Source: JAOPZW01 sp963835295 (lineage in GTDB: Bacteria > Actinomycetota > Thermoleophilia > Solirubrobacterales > Solirubrobacteraceae). From it: 64,000 bases of DNA. The notes under the pieces are model-generated. The model saw only the letters and a program-made list of their open reading frames with translations. It was not told the DNA's origin and did not search any database. The stretch is taken from NCBI GenBank assembly GCA_963835295.1, contig CAWIEX010000002.1:310001-374000 (forward strand), given 5' to 3'. Numbering within the stretch: the first letter of the stretch is position 1; every line of letters starts with the position of its first letter. Of this stretch, positions 15,010 to 23,116 are shown one piece after another. The position numbers and the translations under genes were made by a program.

Positions 15010-15825
15010 CTACTCGGCGTCGGCGGACGACTCGGCGTCCGACGCGACCATCGGCCCCGCCCCGACCGCGTGCACGCCGCCGTCGACGTGCAGGATCTCG
15101 CCCGTGATCGCTCGCGCCAGCGGCGACAGGAGGAAGAGGCAGGCGTCGGCCACCGGCGAGGGGTCCGCGAGATCCCAGCCCAGCGGGGCCTGGCGCTCCC
15201 AGATCTGCGCGAGGCCGTCGAAGCCCTCGATGTTCGAGGCGGCCACGGTCTGCAGCGGGCCCGCGGCGACGAGGTTGGAGCGCACGCCGCGCGGGCCGAG
15301 GTCGCGCGCGAGGTAGCGGTTGATCGACTCGAGCGCGGCCTTGGACACGCCGGCCCAGTCGTAGGCCGGCCAGGCGACGCTGGCGTCGAAGTCCAGGCCG
15401 ACGACGCCGGCCGACTCGCCGCGCTCGAGCAGCGGCAGCATGGCCGCCGCCAGCGCCTTGAGCGAGAAGGAGCTCGTCTCGAAGGCGGCCACGGCCGAGG
15501 CGCTCGGCGTCTCCAGGAACCTCCCGCCCAGCGCGTCGGGGGGGACGAAGGCGATGGCGTGCAGCAGGCCGTCAAGGCGGCCCCAGCGGTCGTCGAGCGT
15601 CCCGGCGACGGCCTCGAGCGCGTCGGGGTCGTTGACGTCGAGCTCGAGCACCTCGGCCTCGGTGGGCAGGCGCTTGGCCATCCGCTCGGTGATCCGCATC
15701 CCGCGCCCGAAGCCGGTGAGGATGACCTCGGCGCCCTCTTCCTGGGCGCGGCGGGCGACGGTGAAGGCGATCGACTTGTCGGTCAGCACGCCGGTGATGA
15801 GCAGCTTTCGTCCGTCGAGGAGCAT
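15010..15825 (-). CDS. fabI: Enoyl-ACP reductase, InhA/FabI type
   Basis: This 271-residue NADH-dependent reductase carries out the last step of the elongation cycle. GVLTDKSIAFTVA at the N-terminus is the FabI/InhA variant of the glycine-rich loop. Catalytic Tyr155 and Lys162 are spaced Y-x6-K (YDWAGVSK), which separates it from classic SDRs (x3). The N-terminal and HAIAFVPP segments resemble mycobacterial InhA. It faces the fab operon convergently across a repeat element, so it is separately controlled. TAGTTG sits seven bases before its ATG. Confidence 0.93.
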   Translation of the reverse strand: MLLDGRKLLITGVLTDKSIAFTVARRAQEEGAEVILTGFGRGMRITERMAKRLPTEAEVLELDVNDPDALEAVAGTLDDRWGRLDGLLHAIAFVPPDALGGRFLETPSASAVAAFETSSFSLKALAAAMLPLLERGESAGVVGLDFDASVAWPAYDWAGVSKAALESINRYLARDLGPRGVRSNLVAAGPLQTVAASNIEGFDGLAQIWERQAPLGWDLADPSPVADACLFLLSPLARAITGEILHVDGGVHAVGAGPMVASDAESSADAE

Positions 15826-15832
15826 GCCTGCA

Positions 15833-15838
15833 CAACTA
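15833..15838 (-). promoter_or_regulatory. Leaderless -10 like box for fabI
   Basis: TAGTTG lies seven bases before the fabI ATG; the last base differs from TAGNNT. Confidence 0.35.
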
Positions 15839-15864
15839 CCTCGTGAGCGCCACCGCGCGCCATG

Positions 15865-15895
15865 GGTTCGACGCTTGCCGGGCCAACGTCGAACC
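15865..15895. promoter_or_regulatory. Inverted repeat in the fabI / GGDEF-EAL intergenic region
   Basis: GGTTCGACG (15865-15873) and CGTCGAACC (15887-15895) are perfect 9-base inverted repeats around 13 bases. They lie between divergent fabI and the cyclic-di-GMP gene, so an operator for either is possible. Confidence 0.45.
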
Positions 15896-15928
15896 GTTCG
15901 GGTAGGGCGCGGCGCGGCTCCGGCGGCC

Positions 15929-15934
15929 TAAACT
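15929..15934 (+). promoter_or_regulatory. Possible -10 box for the GGDEF-EAL gene
   Basis: TAAACT is the only AT-rich hexamer in the gap. If used, it would give a leader of about 100 bases before ATG 16044, or a near-leaderless start at GTG 15951. Confidence 0.35.
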
Positions 15935-16043
15935 GCCTGCATTCCGTGCGGTGCGAGCGCTCGCCGGGCGCTCGTGCCGCACATGCGTCCGCGTCCTGCC
16001 CACGGGCGTCAAGTGCGAGCGGCGCTGCTCCGAGGGCACTGGC

Positions 16044-17933
16044 ATGCGGATCCTCCTCCCGCGCCTGAGCCTGCTGCAGACGTTCGGCGTGGTGAGCCTG
16101 CTGGTCATCATGGCCATGGGCGCCACCCTCGGCACCCTCCTGCACAGGCGCATCGAGCGCCGCGCCCTCGAGGACACCCAGCGCCTGGCCGTGACCATCG
16201 CCCACGTCGGCATCGCCGGCCAGCTGCGCGACGGCGAGCCCGACAGCGGGCCCCTCTCGCGCGAGCGGATCGCCGCACTCGACGGGTGGTTCACCTCGAG
16301 CGGGCTGCTGCGCGGCAAGCTCTACGACCACGGTGGGCGCATCATGTGGTCCGACGACCACAAGTTCATCGGGCAGGACGCGTCGCGTCACGGCGACGTC
16401 CGGGCGGCCCTCGCGGGCAGCACCGAGGCGCACGTCGAGGCCGACGCCGACGAGCTCGGCGCCAAGGGCCGCTTCTTCGAGGTCTACGTGCCGATCCGCG
16501 GCGGCGTCTTCGAGAGCTACATGTCCTACGAGCCGACCGCGCGCGCCATCGCGTCGGACACCCGCTCACTGCTCGTCGCGCTCATCGGCGGCCTGCTGCT
16601 CCTGTGGGCCGGCCTGTTTCGCATCGTCGCGCGCGCCTCGCGCCGCCTGCGCCACCAGGCGACGCACGACACGCTCACCGGCCTGTCCAACCGCGCCGAG
16701 CTGCACGAGCACGGGGCCCGGGCGCTGGCGAACGCCGCCCGGGACGGCTCGCTCGCCGCGCTCATGCTCATCGACCTCGATCGCTTCAAGGAGGTCAACG
16801 ACACGATGGGCCACGAGCAGGGCGACCGCCTGCTCGTCGACGTCGCTGCGCGCCTGCGCCAGCTCCTGCGCGGCGACGACATCCTGGCCCGCCTCGGCGG
16901 CGACGAGTTCGCCGTCCTGGCCAATGTGCCCCACCGCGGCGCCGTCGGCGAGGTGGCGACCCGCCTGCACCGCGCCCTGGCCCTCCCCTTCGACGTCGGC
17001 GGCGTCGCCATCGAGCTCGGCGGCTCGATCGGTATCGCTGTGCAGCCCGACCACGGCGAGGACGTCTCGACGCTCCTGCGCCACGCCGACGTGGCGATGT
17101 ACGAGGCCAAGCGCACGGGGTCGCACATCGAGACCTACGCCACCTCGCGCGACCCCTACTCGGCCGAGCGCCTCACGCTCCTGGGCGAGCTGCGCCACGC
17201 CCTCGATCACGACGAGCTCGTCCTGCACTTCCAGCCCAAGGTCGCCCTGAGCAGCGGCAGCGTGATCGGCGTCGAGGCGCTCGTGCGCTGGGAGCATCCC
17301 GAGCGGGGGCTGCTCGGCCCGCACGAGTTCCTCGGCCTCGCCGAGCGCACGGGCCTCATCGGCGACATCACGCGCTGGGTCCTCGACGCCGCGGTACGCC
17401 AGTGTGCGGCCTGGCGGCGCTCGGGCCTCGAGCTGCCGGTGGCCGTCAACCTCGCCGCCGCGAACATCGTCGACACGACGCTGCCCGAGTCGGTCGCCCA
17501 CATCCTGCAGCGCTGGGAGGTCCCCGGCCGGCTGCTGGAGTGCGAGATCTCCGAGGACACGGTGATGGGCGACCCGCGCCGCGCCGGCGACGTGCTCGAG
17601 CGCCTGCGCGAGCTCGGCGTGCGACTATCGCTGGACGACTTCGGCACCGGTCACTCATCGCTCTCCTACCTCAAGCGCCTTCCCCTGGACGAGGTCAAGA
17701 TCGACCGCTCGTTCGTCATCGGCATGGCCGACGACCCCTCCGACGCGGCGATCGTGCGCTCCACCATCGACCTCGCACGCCATCTGGGCGTCGCGGTCGT
17801 CGCCGAAGGCGTCGAGACGACCGAGGTCCTCGACGTGCTCGCCGCGCTGCACTGCGACGTCGCGCAGGGCTTCCTACTCAGCCGTCCACTGCCGGCGGCG
17901 GAGCTCGACGGCTGGCTCGCCGCGCGCGCTTGA
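16044..17933 (+). CDS. Membrane GGDEF-EAL cyclic-di-GMP enzyme
   Basis: A 629-residue protein. It has TM helix 1 (about 10-32), an extracytoplasmic sensor (about 33-172) and TM helix 2 (about 175-197). A GGDEF domain (active motif at 285-289, with inhibitory RxxD at 276-279) and an EAL domain (E411 in EALVRWEHP; DDFGTGHSSLSYL; KIDRSFV) follow. Both catalytic motifs are intact, so it could make and break cyclic-di-GMP depending on the sensed signal. The start at ATG 16044 gives a clean N-terminal membrane anchor. An in-frame GTG at 15951 would add 31 Cys-rich residues and is less likely. An HD-GYP gene lies at 51 kb. Confidence 0.92.
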   Translation: MRILLPRLSLLQTFGVVSLLVIMAMGATLGTLLHRRIERRALEDTQRLAVTIAHVGIAGQLRDGEPDSGPLSRERIAALDGWFTSSGLLRGKLYDHGGRIMWSDDHKFIGQDASRHGDVRAALAGSTEAHVEADADELGAKGRFFEVYVPIRGGVFESYMSYEPTARAIASDTRSLLVALIGGLLLLWAGLFRIVARASRRLRHQATHDTLTGLSNRAELHEHGARALANAARDGSLAALMLIDLDRFKEVNDTMGHEQGDRLLVDVAARLRQLLRGDDILARLGGDEFAVLANVPHRGAVGEVATRLHRALALPFDVGGVAIELGGSIGIAVQPDHGEDVSTLLRHADVAMYEAKRTGSHIETYATSRDPYSAERLTLLGELRHALDHDELVLHFQPKVALSSGSVIGVEALVRWEHPERGLLGPHEFLGLAERTGLIGDITRWVLDAAVRQCAAWRRSGLELPVAVNLAAANIVDTTLPESVAHILQRWEVPGRLLECEISEDTVMGDPRRAGDVLERLRELGVRLSLDDFGTGHSSLSYLKRLPLDEVKIDRSFVIGMADDPSDAAIVRSTIDLARHLGVAVVAEGVETTEVLDVLAALHCDVAQGFLLSRPLPAAELDGWLAARA

Positions 17934-17963
17934 GCGCCACCGCGACCGGGAAGAGCCTCGGTA

Positions 17964-18528
17964 GTGCCTCCCTCGCTCGCAGGCTCGGTCGAGCTGACGT
18001 TCGATGACGGGCCTGATCCCGTCTGGACCCCCGCCGTGCTGGCGGCACTGAGCGGCTCGTCGCTGCGGGCGACGTTCTTCGTCATCGCGTCGCGCGCCGC
18101 GGAGCACCCGCAGATCGTCGCGGCCATCCGCTCCGGCGGCCACGCCATCGAGCTGCACTGCCACGAGCACGTGAGCCACACCGATGTCGACCGGGCGGCC
18201 ATCGAGCGCGACACCGAGCGGGCGCTGGCCACGCTCGCCGACCTCGGCGTCACGCCGCGCCGCTGGCGCACGCCCTGGGGCGCCCAGGCCACGTGGACCG
18301 AGGAGATCGCCGCCGCGCACGACCTCGAGCTGTGCGGATGGGACGTCGACACGCACGACTGGCGCGGCGACGCCGCCGAGGCGATGCTCGCCTCCGTCGG
18401 GCGCCGAGCTGCACGCGGGCGCCGTCGTGCTCCTGCACGACGGCCTGGGCCCAGGGGCGCGGCGCCAGGGCTGCGAGGAGACCGTCCGCTTCACGCGGAT
18501 GATGGCGGCCGAGTCGGTGGCCACGTGA
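17964..18528 (+). pseudogene. Polysaccharide deacetylase (NodB-type), frameshifted
   Basis: All NodB-family motifs are present but in two frames. TFDDGPDP supplies the metal Asp, HVSHT the metal His, RTPWG the active-site Arg, and WDVDTHDW the fourth motif, all in the frame from GTG 17964. VVLLHDG, with the catalytic His, is in another frame that ends at TGA 18526-18528. Removing one G from GGG at 18399-18401 joins them into about 187 residues. The enzyme would remove N- or O-acetyl groups from a sugar. Because everything else is intact, the shift may be a sequencing error. It is the first gene of a six-gene overlapped operon. Confidence 0.8.
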
Positions 18529-19565
18529 GCGCCGACACGGTCCCCGCGGTGCAGCGCGCCTTGGCGCAGGTCGCCGCAGGAGCCGCCGCCCGCGACCGCG
18601 AGCCCGCCTTCCCGCACGACGCCATGACCGCTCTGGCGCATGCCGGGGCGCTCGGGCCCCTCGAGTCGATCTCCGGGGAGTGGCAGCTCGTGCGCGCTGT
18701 GGCGCAGGCCGACGGCTCTGTCGGGCGCATCGTCGACGGCCACTACAACGCGGTCGAGCGCATCGCGCTGCTGGCCGACGAGCCGCTGCGCAGCGCCCAC
18801 CTCGAGGAGGTGGCGGCCGGCCTCCGGTGGCTGGGGGTCTGGGGCGCCGACCCGGTCCCCGGCGAGGGCGAGCCCGCGCGCGTCGTGCGCAACGGCGACG
18901 AGTTGCGCCTCGAGGGCGTCAAGACCTTCTGCTCGGGCGCGGGCGGGCTCCACGGGGCGCTCGTCGTGGCCAGCGACGGGGACGCTCGACGCGTCGCCTA
19001 CGTCGACCTCTCCGAGTGCGTCGAGATCGACCGCTCGTGGTTCGCCGCCGCTGGGATGCGCGCGTCCGAGAGCCACCTCGTCCACTTCCACGGCGCGCGC
19101 GTGCACGCGCTGCTCGGCGGGCCGGACGAGCTGCTGCGCGACCCCTGGTTCGGGCGCGACGCCATCCGCACCGCCGCGACCTGGGCCGGCATCGCCGACG
19201 CCGCACGCGCCGCCGCGCTGGATTCGCTCGCGCCCCGCGCGCTGGCCGGCGACGACCTCGCTGCCCTGGCCGTCGGGCGGATCGAGACCCATGCGCAGAC
19301 CATCGACCTGTGGCTGGCCGAGGCCGGCCGACGCGCGGACGCCCACCCCGACGCCGCGATGCGCACCCTGTCGGTGCACCTGCGCGAGGCGGTCGCGCGG
19401 GCCGCGCAGGCGCTCGTCGACGAGGCGCTGCGGGCCGCCGGGTCGCGCCCGCTGGCGCGCGGCGGCGCCCTGGACCGCGCCGCCCGCGATCTGCGCATCT
19501 TCCTGCTCCAGCACCGGCTCGACCCGCTGCTGATCCGCGCCGGACGCGAGGCGGTCGACCGATGA
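18525..19565 (+). CDS. Acyl-CoA dehydrogenase-like flavoprotein
   Basis: The 346-residue protein has an acyl-CoA dehydrogenase-like layout: N-terminal helices, a beta region with GVWGADPVPGEGEPARV and VKTFCSGAGGLHGALVVA, and a C-terminal helical bundle. It is shorter and more diverged than true beta-oxidation enzymes (about 380), and I cannot find the usual catalytic Glu with confidence. Its GTG overlaps the deacetylase stop and its own stop overlaps the methyltransferase start. Similar ACAD-like genes sit beside deacetylase, NodS-like methyltransferase and glycosyltransferase genes in other bacteria, which points to oxidation or transfer in making a modified glycan or glycolipid. Confidence 0.75.
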   Translation: MSADTVPAVQRALAQVAAGAAARDREPAFPHDAMTALAHAGALGPLESISGEWQLVRAVAQADGSVGRIVDGHYNAVERIALLADEPLRSAHLEEVAAGLRWLGVWGADPVPGEGEPARVVRNGDELRLEGVKTFCSGAGGLHGALVVASDGDARRVAYVDLSECVEIDRSWFAAAGMRASESHLVHFHGARVHALLGGPDELLRDPWFGRDAIRTAATWAGIADAARAAALDSLAPRALAGDDLAALAVGRIETHAQTIDLWLAEAGRRADAHPDAAMRTLSVHLREAVARAAQALVDEALRAAGSRPLARGGALDRAARDLRIFLLQHRLDPLLIRAGREAVDR

Positions 19566-20125
19566 CCCTCGGGCGCGAGAACTTCGAGGCCCGCTACGCC
19601 GCGAGCCCCGACCCGTGGGACTTCGAGACGAGCGCCTACGAGCACGAGAAGTACGAGCGCACGCTGGCGGCGCTCGGCGACCGTCACTACGGGCGCGCCT
19701 TCGAGGCGGGCTGCTCGATCGGCGTGTTCACGCAGATGCTCGCCGAGCGCTGCGACGACCTGCTGACCGTCGACATCGCGCAGGCCGCGGTCGACGCCGC
19801 CCGCGAGCGCCTGGCCGACCGGCAGCACGTGCGTGTCGAGCGCCGCACCCTGCCGGCCGAGTGGCCGGCCGGCCCGTTCGATCTCGTCGTCTGCTCAGAG
19901 CTCCTCTACTACTGGGACCGCGCGACGCTAGGGGAGGCGCTCGGCGTCATCGCCGGGTCGGTGGCCCCCGGCGGGCGCTTGGTCGCGGTCCACTACCGCC
20001 CGCCGTCGAGCATCGACCCGCTGACCGGGGACGTCGTCCACGCGCTGCTGCGCGAGCGCCTCGGGCTCGCGCACGTCGAGTCCGACGCGAACGACGCCTT
20101 CGTCCTCGACGTCTTCGACGCATGA
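19562..20125 (+). CDS. NodS-like SAM-dependent methyltransferase
   Basis: A 187-residue class I methyltransferase closest to the NodS family. The N-terminal FEARYAASPDPWDFETSAYE and FEAGCSIGVFT (SAM motif I, about residue 46) are typical of that group. VDIAQ at the end of strand 2 binds the SAM ribose, and LVVCSELLYYW is motif IV. NodS N-methylates the deacetylated sugar of Nod factors. The link with a deacetylase and a glycosyltransferase in one operon supports N-methylation of an amino sugar here, by inference. Both ends overlap neighbours by ATGA. Confidence 0.85.
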   Translation: MTLGRENFEARYAASPDPWDFETSAYEHEKYERTLAALGDRHYGRAFEAGCSIGVFTQMLAERCDDLLTVDIAQAAVDAARERLADRQHVRVERRTLPAEWPAGPFDLVVCSELLYYWDRATLGEALGVIAGSVAPGGRLVAVHYRPPSSIDPLTGDVVHALLRERLGLAHVESDANDAFVLDVFDA

Positions 20126-21276
20126 GGCCCGAGCAGCGGATCGTCATCGTGGGGGGCGGCCCCGCCGCCCTGAGCACCGCGCGCAGCTACCGCGAGGCCG
20201 GCGGTCAGGCGTCGGTCGAGCTCATCTGCGGCGAGCCGCACCTCCCCTACCAACGCCCGCCCCTGACCAAGGACTTCCTGCGCGGCGAAGCCGATGTCGG
20301 CGACCTCCCCCTCGAGACCGAGGACTGGTTCGCGGCGCACGCGGTGTCCGTCCACCGTGGGCGGCGTGCGGTGGGCCTCGATCGCGAGCGCCGGCGCGTC
20401 GCCCTCGACGGGGGCCAGGAGCTCCACTACGACGCCTGCGTGCTCGCCACCGGCTCTGAGCCCCAGCGCCCGCCCGTGGACGGCGCCGACGACCCCGGCC
20501 TGCACACCATCCGGACGCTGGACGACGCCCTGCGCCTGCGCGCCGCGGCGCAGCCCCCCGCGCGCGCCGTCGTCGTCGGCGCGGGCTTCATCGCCTGCGA
20601 GGCGGCGGCGTCGCTGGCCAAGCGTGGGCTCGACACGGTGCTCGCCGCGCCCGAGGAGCTCCCGCAGGCGCACCGCCTCGGCGAGCGAGCCGGTGAGCTC
20701 ATCGCCACGCTGCTGTGCAAGGCGGGCGTCGAGCTGCGCCTCGGCGCCGAGCTCGAGAGCATCGCGCCGCGCTGGCGCGTGCGCCTGGCCGGCGGCGAGG
20801 AGCTCGCCGCCGATCTCGTCCTGCTCGGAACCGGCGTCGCGCCCCGCAGCGAGCTGGCGGCCTCCGCGGGCCTCGACGTCGAGGACGGCACGGTGCTCGT
20901 CGACGCCTCGATGCACAGCTCCGACGCGGCCGTGCTCGCCGTGGGCGACATCGCCGCGGCCGAGCACGCGCGCGCGGGCCGGCGCCTGCGCGTGGAGCAC
21001 TGGGGTGACGCGCTCGCGCACGGTGAGGTGGCGGGCCGCGCGCTCGCGGGCCAGGACGCGGCATGGACAACCGCGCCCGGCTTCTGGACCACGATCGGCG
21101 ACCACACGCTCAAGTACTCGGCGTGGGGGGACGGCTTCGAAGATGCGCGGGTAGAGGCCGAGGACGACGGGCACGTGGTGATCCGCTACGTGCAGGATGG
21201 CCGAGAGGTCGGCATCCTCACACTGGGCGACGACGACGCCTACGAGGCGGCCCAGGAGCGCCTGGAGGACGGATGA
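20122..21276 (+). CDS. FAD/NAD(P)-dependent ferredoxin reductase-like protein
   Basis: This 384-residue protein has two dinucleotide-binding folds: FAD (IVIVGGGPAALSTA, residues 7-20) and NAD(P)H (AVVVGAGFIACEAA). It also has ATGSEP and the second FAD motif VLAVGDIAA. PYQRPPLTKDFL is typical of rubredoxin, putidaredoxin and dioxygenase ferredoxin reductases. It would pass electrons from NAD(P)H to an iron-sulfur partner; the CDGSH protein two genes on is a possible one. It is coupled by ATGA overlaps on both sides. It might also feed the diiron oxidase-like protein encoded convergently. Confidence 0.85.
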   Translation: MRPEQRIVIVGGGPAALSTARSYREAGGQASVELICGEPHLPYQRPPLTKDFLRGEADVGDLPLETEDWFAAHAVSVHRGRRAVGLDRERRRVALDGGQELHYDACVLATGSEPQRPPVDGADDPGLHTIRTLDDALRLRAAAQPPARAVVVGAGFIACEAAASLAKRGLDTVLAAPEELPQAHRLGERAGELIATLLCKAGVELRLGAELESIAPRWRVRLAGGEELAADLVLLGTGVAPRSELAASAGLDVEDGTVLVDASMHSSDAAVLAVGDIAAAEHARAGRRLRVEHWGDALAHGEVAGRALAGQDAAWTTAPGFWTTIGDHTLKYSAWGDGFEDARVEAEDDGHVVIRYVQDGREVGILTLGDDDAYEAAQERLEDG

Positions 21277-22895
21277 GCCGACTGCGAGCGATCGTCGCCA
21301 TCCCGGCGCGCGACGAGGAGGCCCTCATCGGACGCTGCCTGCAGGCCCTCGCGGCGCAGCGCGGCGTCGCGCGCGACGCCTACTCCGTCGTCCTCGTCCT
21401 CGACGGCTGCACCGACGCGACGCGTGAGCGTGCCCTGCAGGCAGCGGGCGACCTGCGCCTGCACCTCGTCGAGAGCCCGCCGCTCGGTGTCGGAGCCGCG
21501 CGCCGGCTGGGCATGGAGATCGCCTGCGAGCGCCTGCTGGCGGCCGGCGCCCCCGACGGCCTCGTCGTCACCACCGACGCCGACTCAGAGGCCGAGCCCG
21601 GGTGGCTGGCCGCAATGCTGGAGGCCGCGGCCGGCGGAGCGCAGGCGATCGGCGGCGACATCGACGTCGAGGGCCTCGACCGCGGCGTCGCGCGGCGGCG
21701 GCAGGCGCGGCTGGCCGCGCGCCTGCGCGGCCTGCCGGGAGCCGCTCATCCGCATTTCAGCGGCGCCTCGATCGCGGTCACCGCCGAGGCCTACCGCCGC
21801 GTGGGCGGGCTGGAGCCGCGGGCGGCGCTCGAGGACGAGGCCTTCGCTCGCGCGCTGGCCAGCGCGCGCATCCCCATCGCGAGGATCGCCGGCGCGCGCG
21901 TGCGGACCTCCGCGCGCCCCGCCGGGCGCGCCTTTCGCGGGCTGGCCCGCGACCTGGCGGTCGACGCCTGGCTGGAGCGCAACGCCTATGGGCCGTGCCG
22001 GCTGACGCCCGCGGAGCTCGCCGCGCGCAAGACCGCGACGGTCTCGGTCGTGGTCCCGGCCCGGGAAGTGGCGATGACGATCGGCCCGACGGTCGACGTG
22101 CTGCGCCGCTTCCTCGACGCGGGCGCCGTCGACGAGCTGGTCGTGGTCGACGCGGCCTCGGGCGACGGGACGGCTGAGGTGGCGCGCGCCGCCGGCGCCA
22201 CGGTGCTCCAGGAGGACGACCTCATGCCCGCCTTCGGGCCATGCCGCGGCAAGGGCGACGCCATGTGGCGCGCCCTGGCGGCGACCGCCGGGGAGATCGT
22301 GGCCTACGTCGATGCCGACAGCGAGGATTTCGACGAGCGGATGCTCACCGGCCTGCTCGCGCCGCTCTTCGCGCGTCCCGATCTGGCCCTGGTCAAGGGC
22401 GCCTTCCAGCGGCCGTTCGCCGCTGGCGGCGACGTGCTGCCCGGCGAGGGCGGCCGCGTGACCGAGCTCATGGCCCGCCCGCTGCTGAACCTGCATCGCC
22501 CGGGGCTCGCGGGCTTCGCCCAGCCTCTGGCCGGCGAGGTCGCCGCGCGACGCGAGCTGCTCGAGCGCCTCGCCGTCCCCGTGGGCTATGGGGTCGAGAT
22601 CGCGATGTTGCTCGACGCCGAGCAGCTGGTGGGCCTCGACGCCCTCGCGCAGGCCGATCTCGGCTCGCGCCAGAACCGCCACCAGCCCCTCGACGCGCTC
22701 TCGGCCATGAGCTACGCCGTGCTCGTCGCGGCGTCGAGGCGGCTGCTCGGCCCCGAGGCGGTCGACGCCCTCGCCCCCGGCCCCTACGTGCTGCCGCGTG
22801 CCGGCGAGGCCGACCTGCGCCAGGTGCCGGTCGAGGAGCGCCCACCGCATGTCGGCGCGTCGCGCCCGCACGTGGCGGGTACGGCGCCCGCGTGA
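21273..22895 (+). CDS. Fusion of GT2 glycosyltransferase and GpgS-like glycosyltransferase
   Basis: A 540-residue protein with two GT-A domains. Residues 1 to about 250 are a family 2 glycosyltransferase (AIPARDEEALIG, DGCTD, TDADS at 101-105, acceptor region FSGAS). Residues about 255-490 match glucosyl-3-phosphoglycerate synthase (GT81): VVVPAREVA, GKGDAMWRA, VDADSED (346-352), LVKGAFQRPF, the GGRVTELMARPLLNLHRP block, QPLAGE and PVGYGVEIAMLLD. GpgS adds glucose to 3-phosphoglycerate on the way to methylglucose lipopolysaccharides. The fusion suggests two successive glycosyl transfers. ATGA and GTGA overlaps tie it to its neighbours. Confidence 0.88.
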   Translation: MSRLRAIVAIPARDEEALIGRCLQALAAQRGVARDAYSVVLVLDGCTDATRERALQAAGDLRLHLVESPPLGVGAARRLGMEIACERLLAAGAPDGLVVTTDADSEAEPGWLAAMLEAAAGGAQAIGGDIDVEGLDRGVARRRQARLAARLRGLPGAAHPHFSGASIAVTAEAYRRVGGLEPRAALEDEAFARALASARIPIARIAGARVRTSARPAGRAFRGLARDLAVDAWLERNAYGPCRLTPAELAARKTATVSVVVPAREVAMTIGPTVDVLRRFLDAGAVDELVVVDAASGDGTAEVARAAGATVLQEDDLMPAFGPCRGKGDAMWRALAATAGEIVAYVDADSEDFDERMLTGLLAPLFARPDLALVKGAFQRPFAAGGDVLPGEGGRVTELMARPLLNLHRPGLAGFAQPLAGEVAARRELLERLAVPVGYGVEIAMLLDAEQLVGLDALAQADLGSRQNRHQPLDALSAMSYAVLVAASRRLLGPEAVDALAPGPYVLPRAGEADLRQVPVEERPPHVGASRPHVAGTAPA

Positions 22896-23116
22896 GCCAA
22901 GCGCGCATCACGCCCTATCGCGACGGCCCGCTCGTCGTGCGCGGCCCCTTCGTGCTGGCCGACCAGGACGGCAACGACATCGAGGTCGGGCGCCAGACCA
23001 TCGCCCTGTGCCGTTGCGGCAAGTCCCGGATCCGCCCCTTCTGCGACGGGACGCACAAGACGATCCGCTTCAGCGCCCCGAGCGGCGCCGAGGACCGCGT
23101 CGTCCGCTCCGGCTAG
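22892..23116 (+). CDS. CDGSH iron-sulfur protein
   Basis: A 74-residue protein with the full cluster-binding signature CRCGKSRIRPFCDGTH, giving the three Cys and one His that hold a labile [2Fe-2S] cluster. Bacterial CDGSH proteins act in redox or iron-sulfur handling, with no defined partner here. It is last in the overlapped operon (GTGA with the glycosyltransferase). Its TAG stop interlocks with the stop of the convergent diiron oxidase-like gene (shared CTAG). Flavin reductase and CDGSH in one operon suggests a short electron chain. Confidence 0.92.
   Translation: MSQARITPYRDGPLVVRGPFVLADQDGNDIEVGRQTIALCRCGKSRIRPFCDGTHKTIRFSAPSGAEDRVVRSG

Noticed and set aside
15890..15900. CGAACCGTTCG as a second LexA box
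   Set aside because: The half sites are one base apart; the LexA consensus needs four.
15951..16043. Extended N-terminus of the GGDEF-EAL protein from GTG 15951
   Set aside because: It would add 31 Cys- and Arg-rich residues before a clean membrane anchor; kept only as an alternative.
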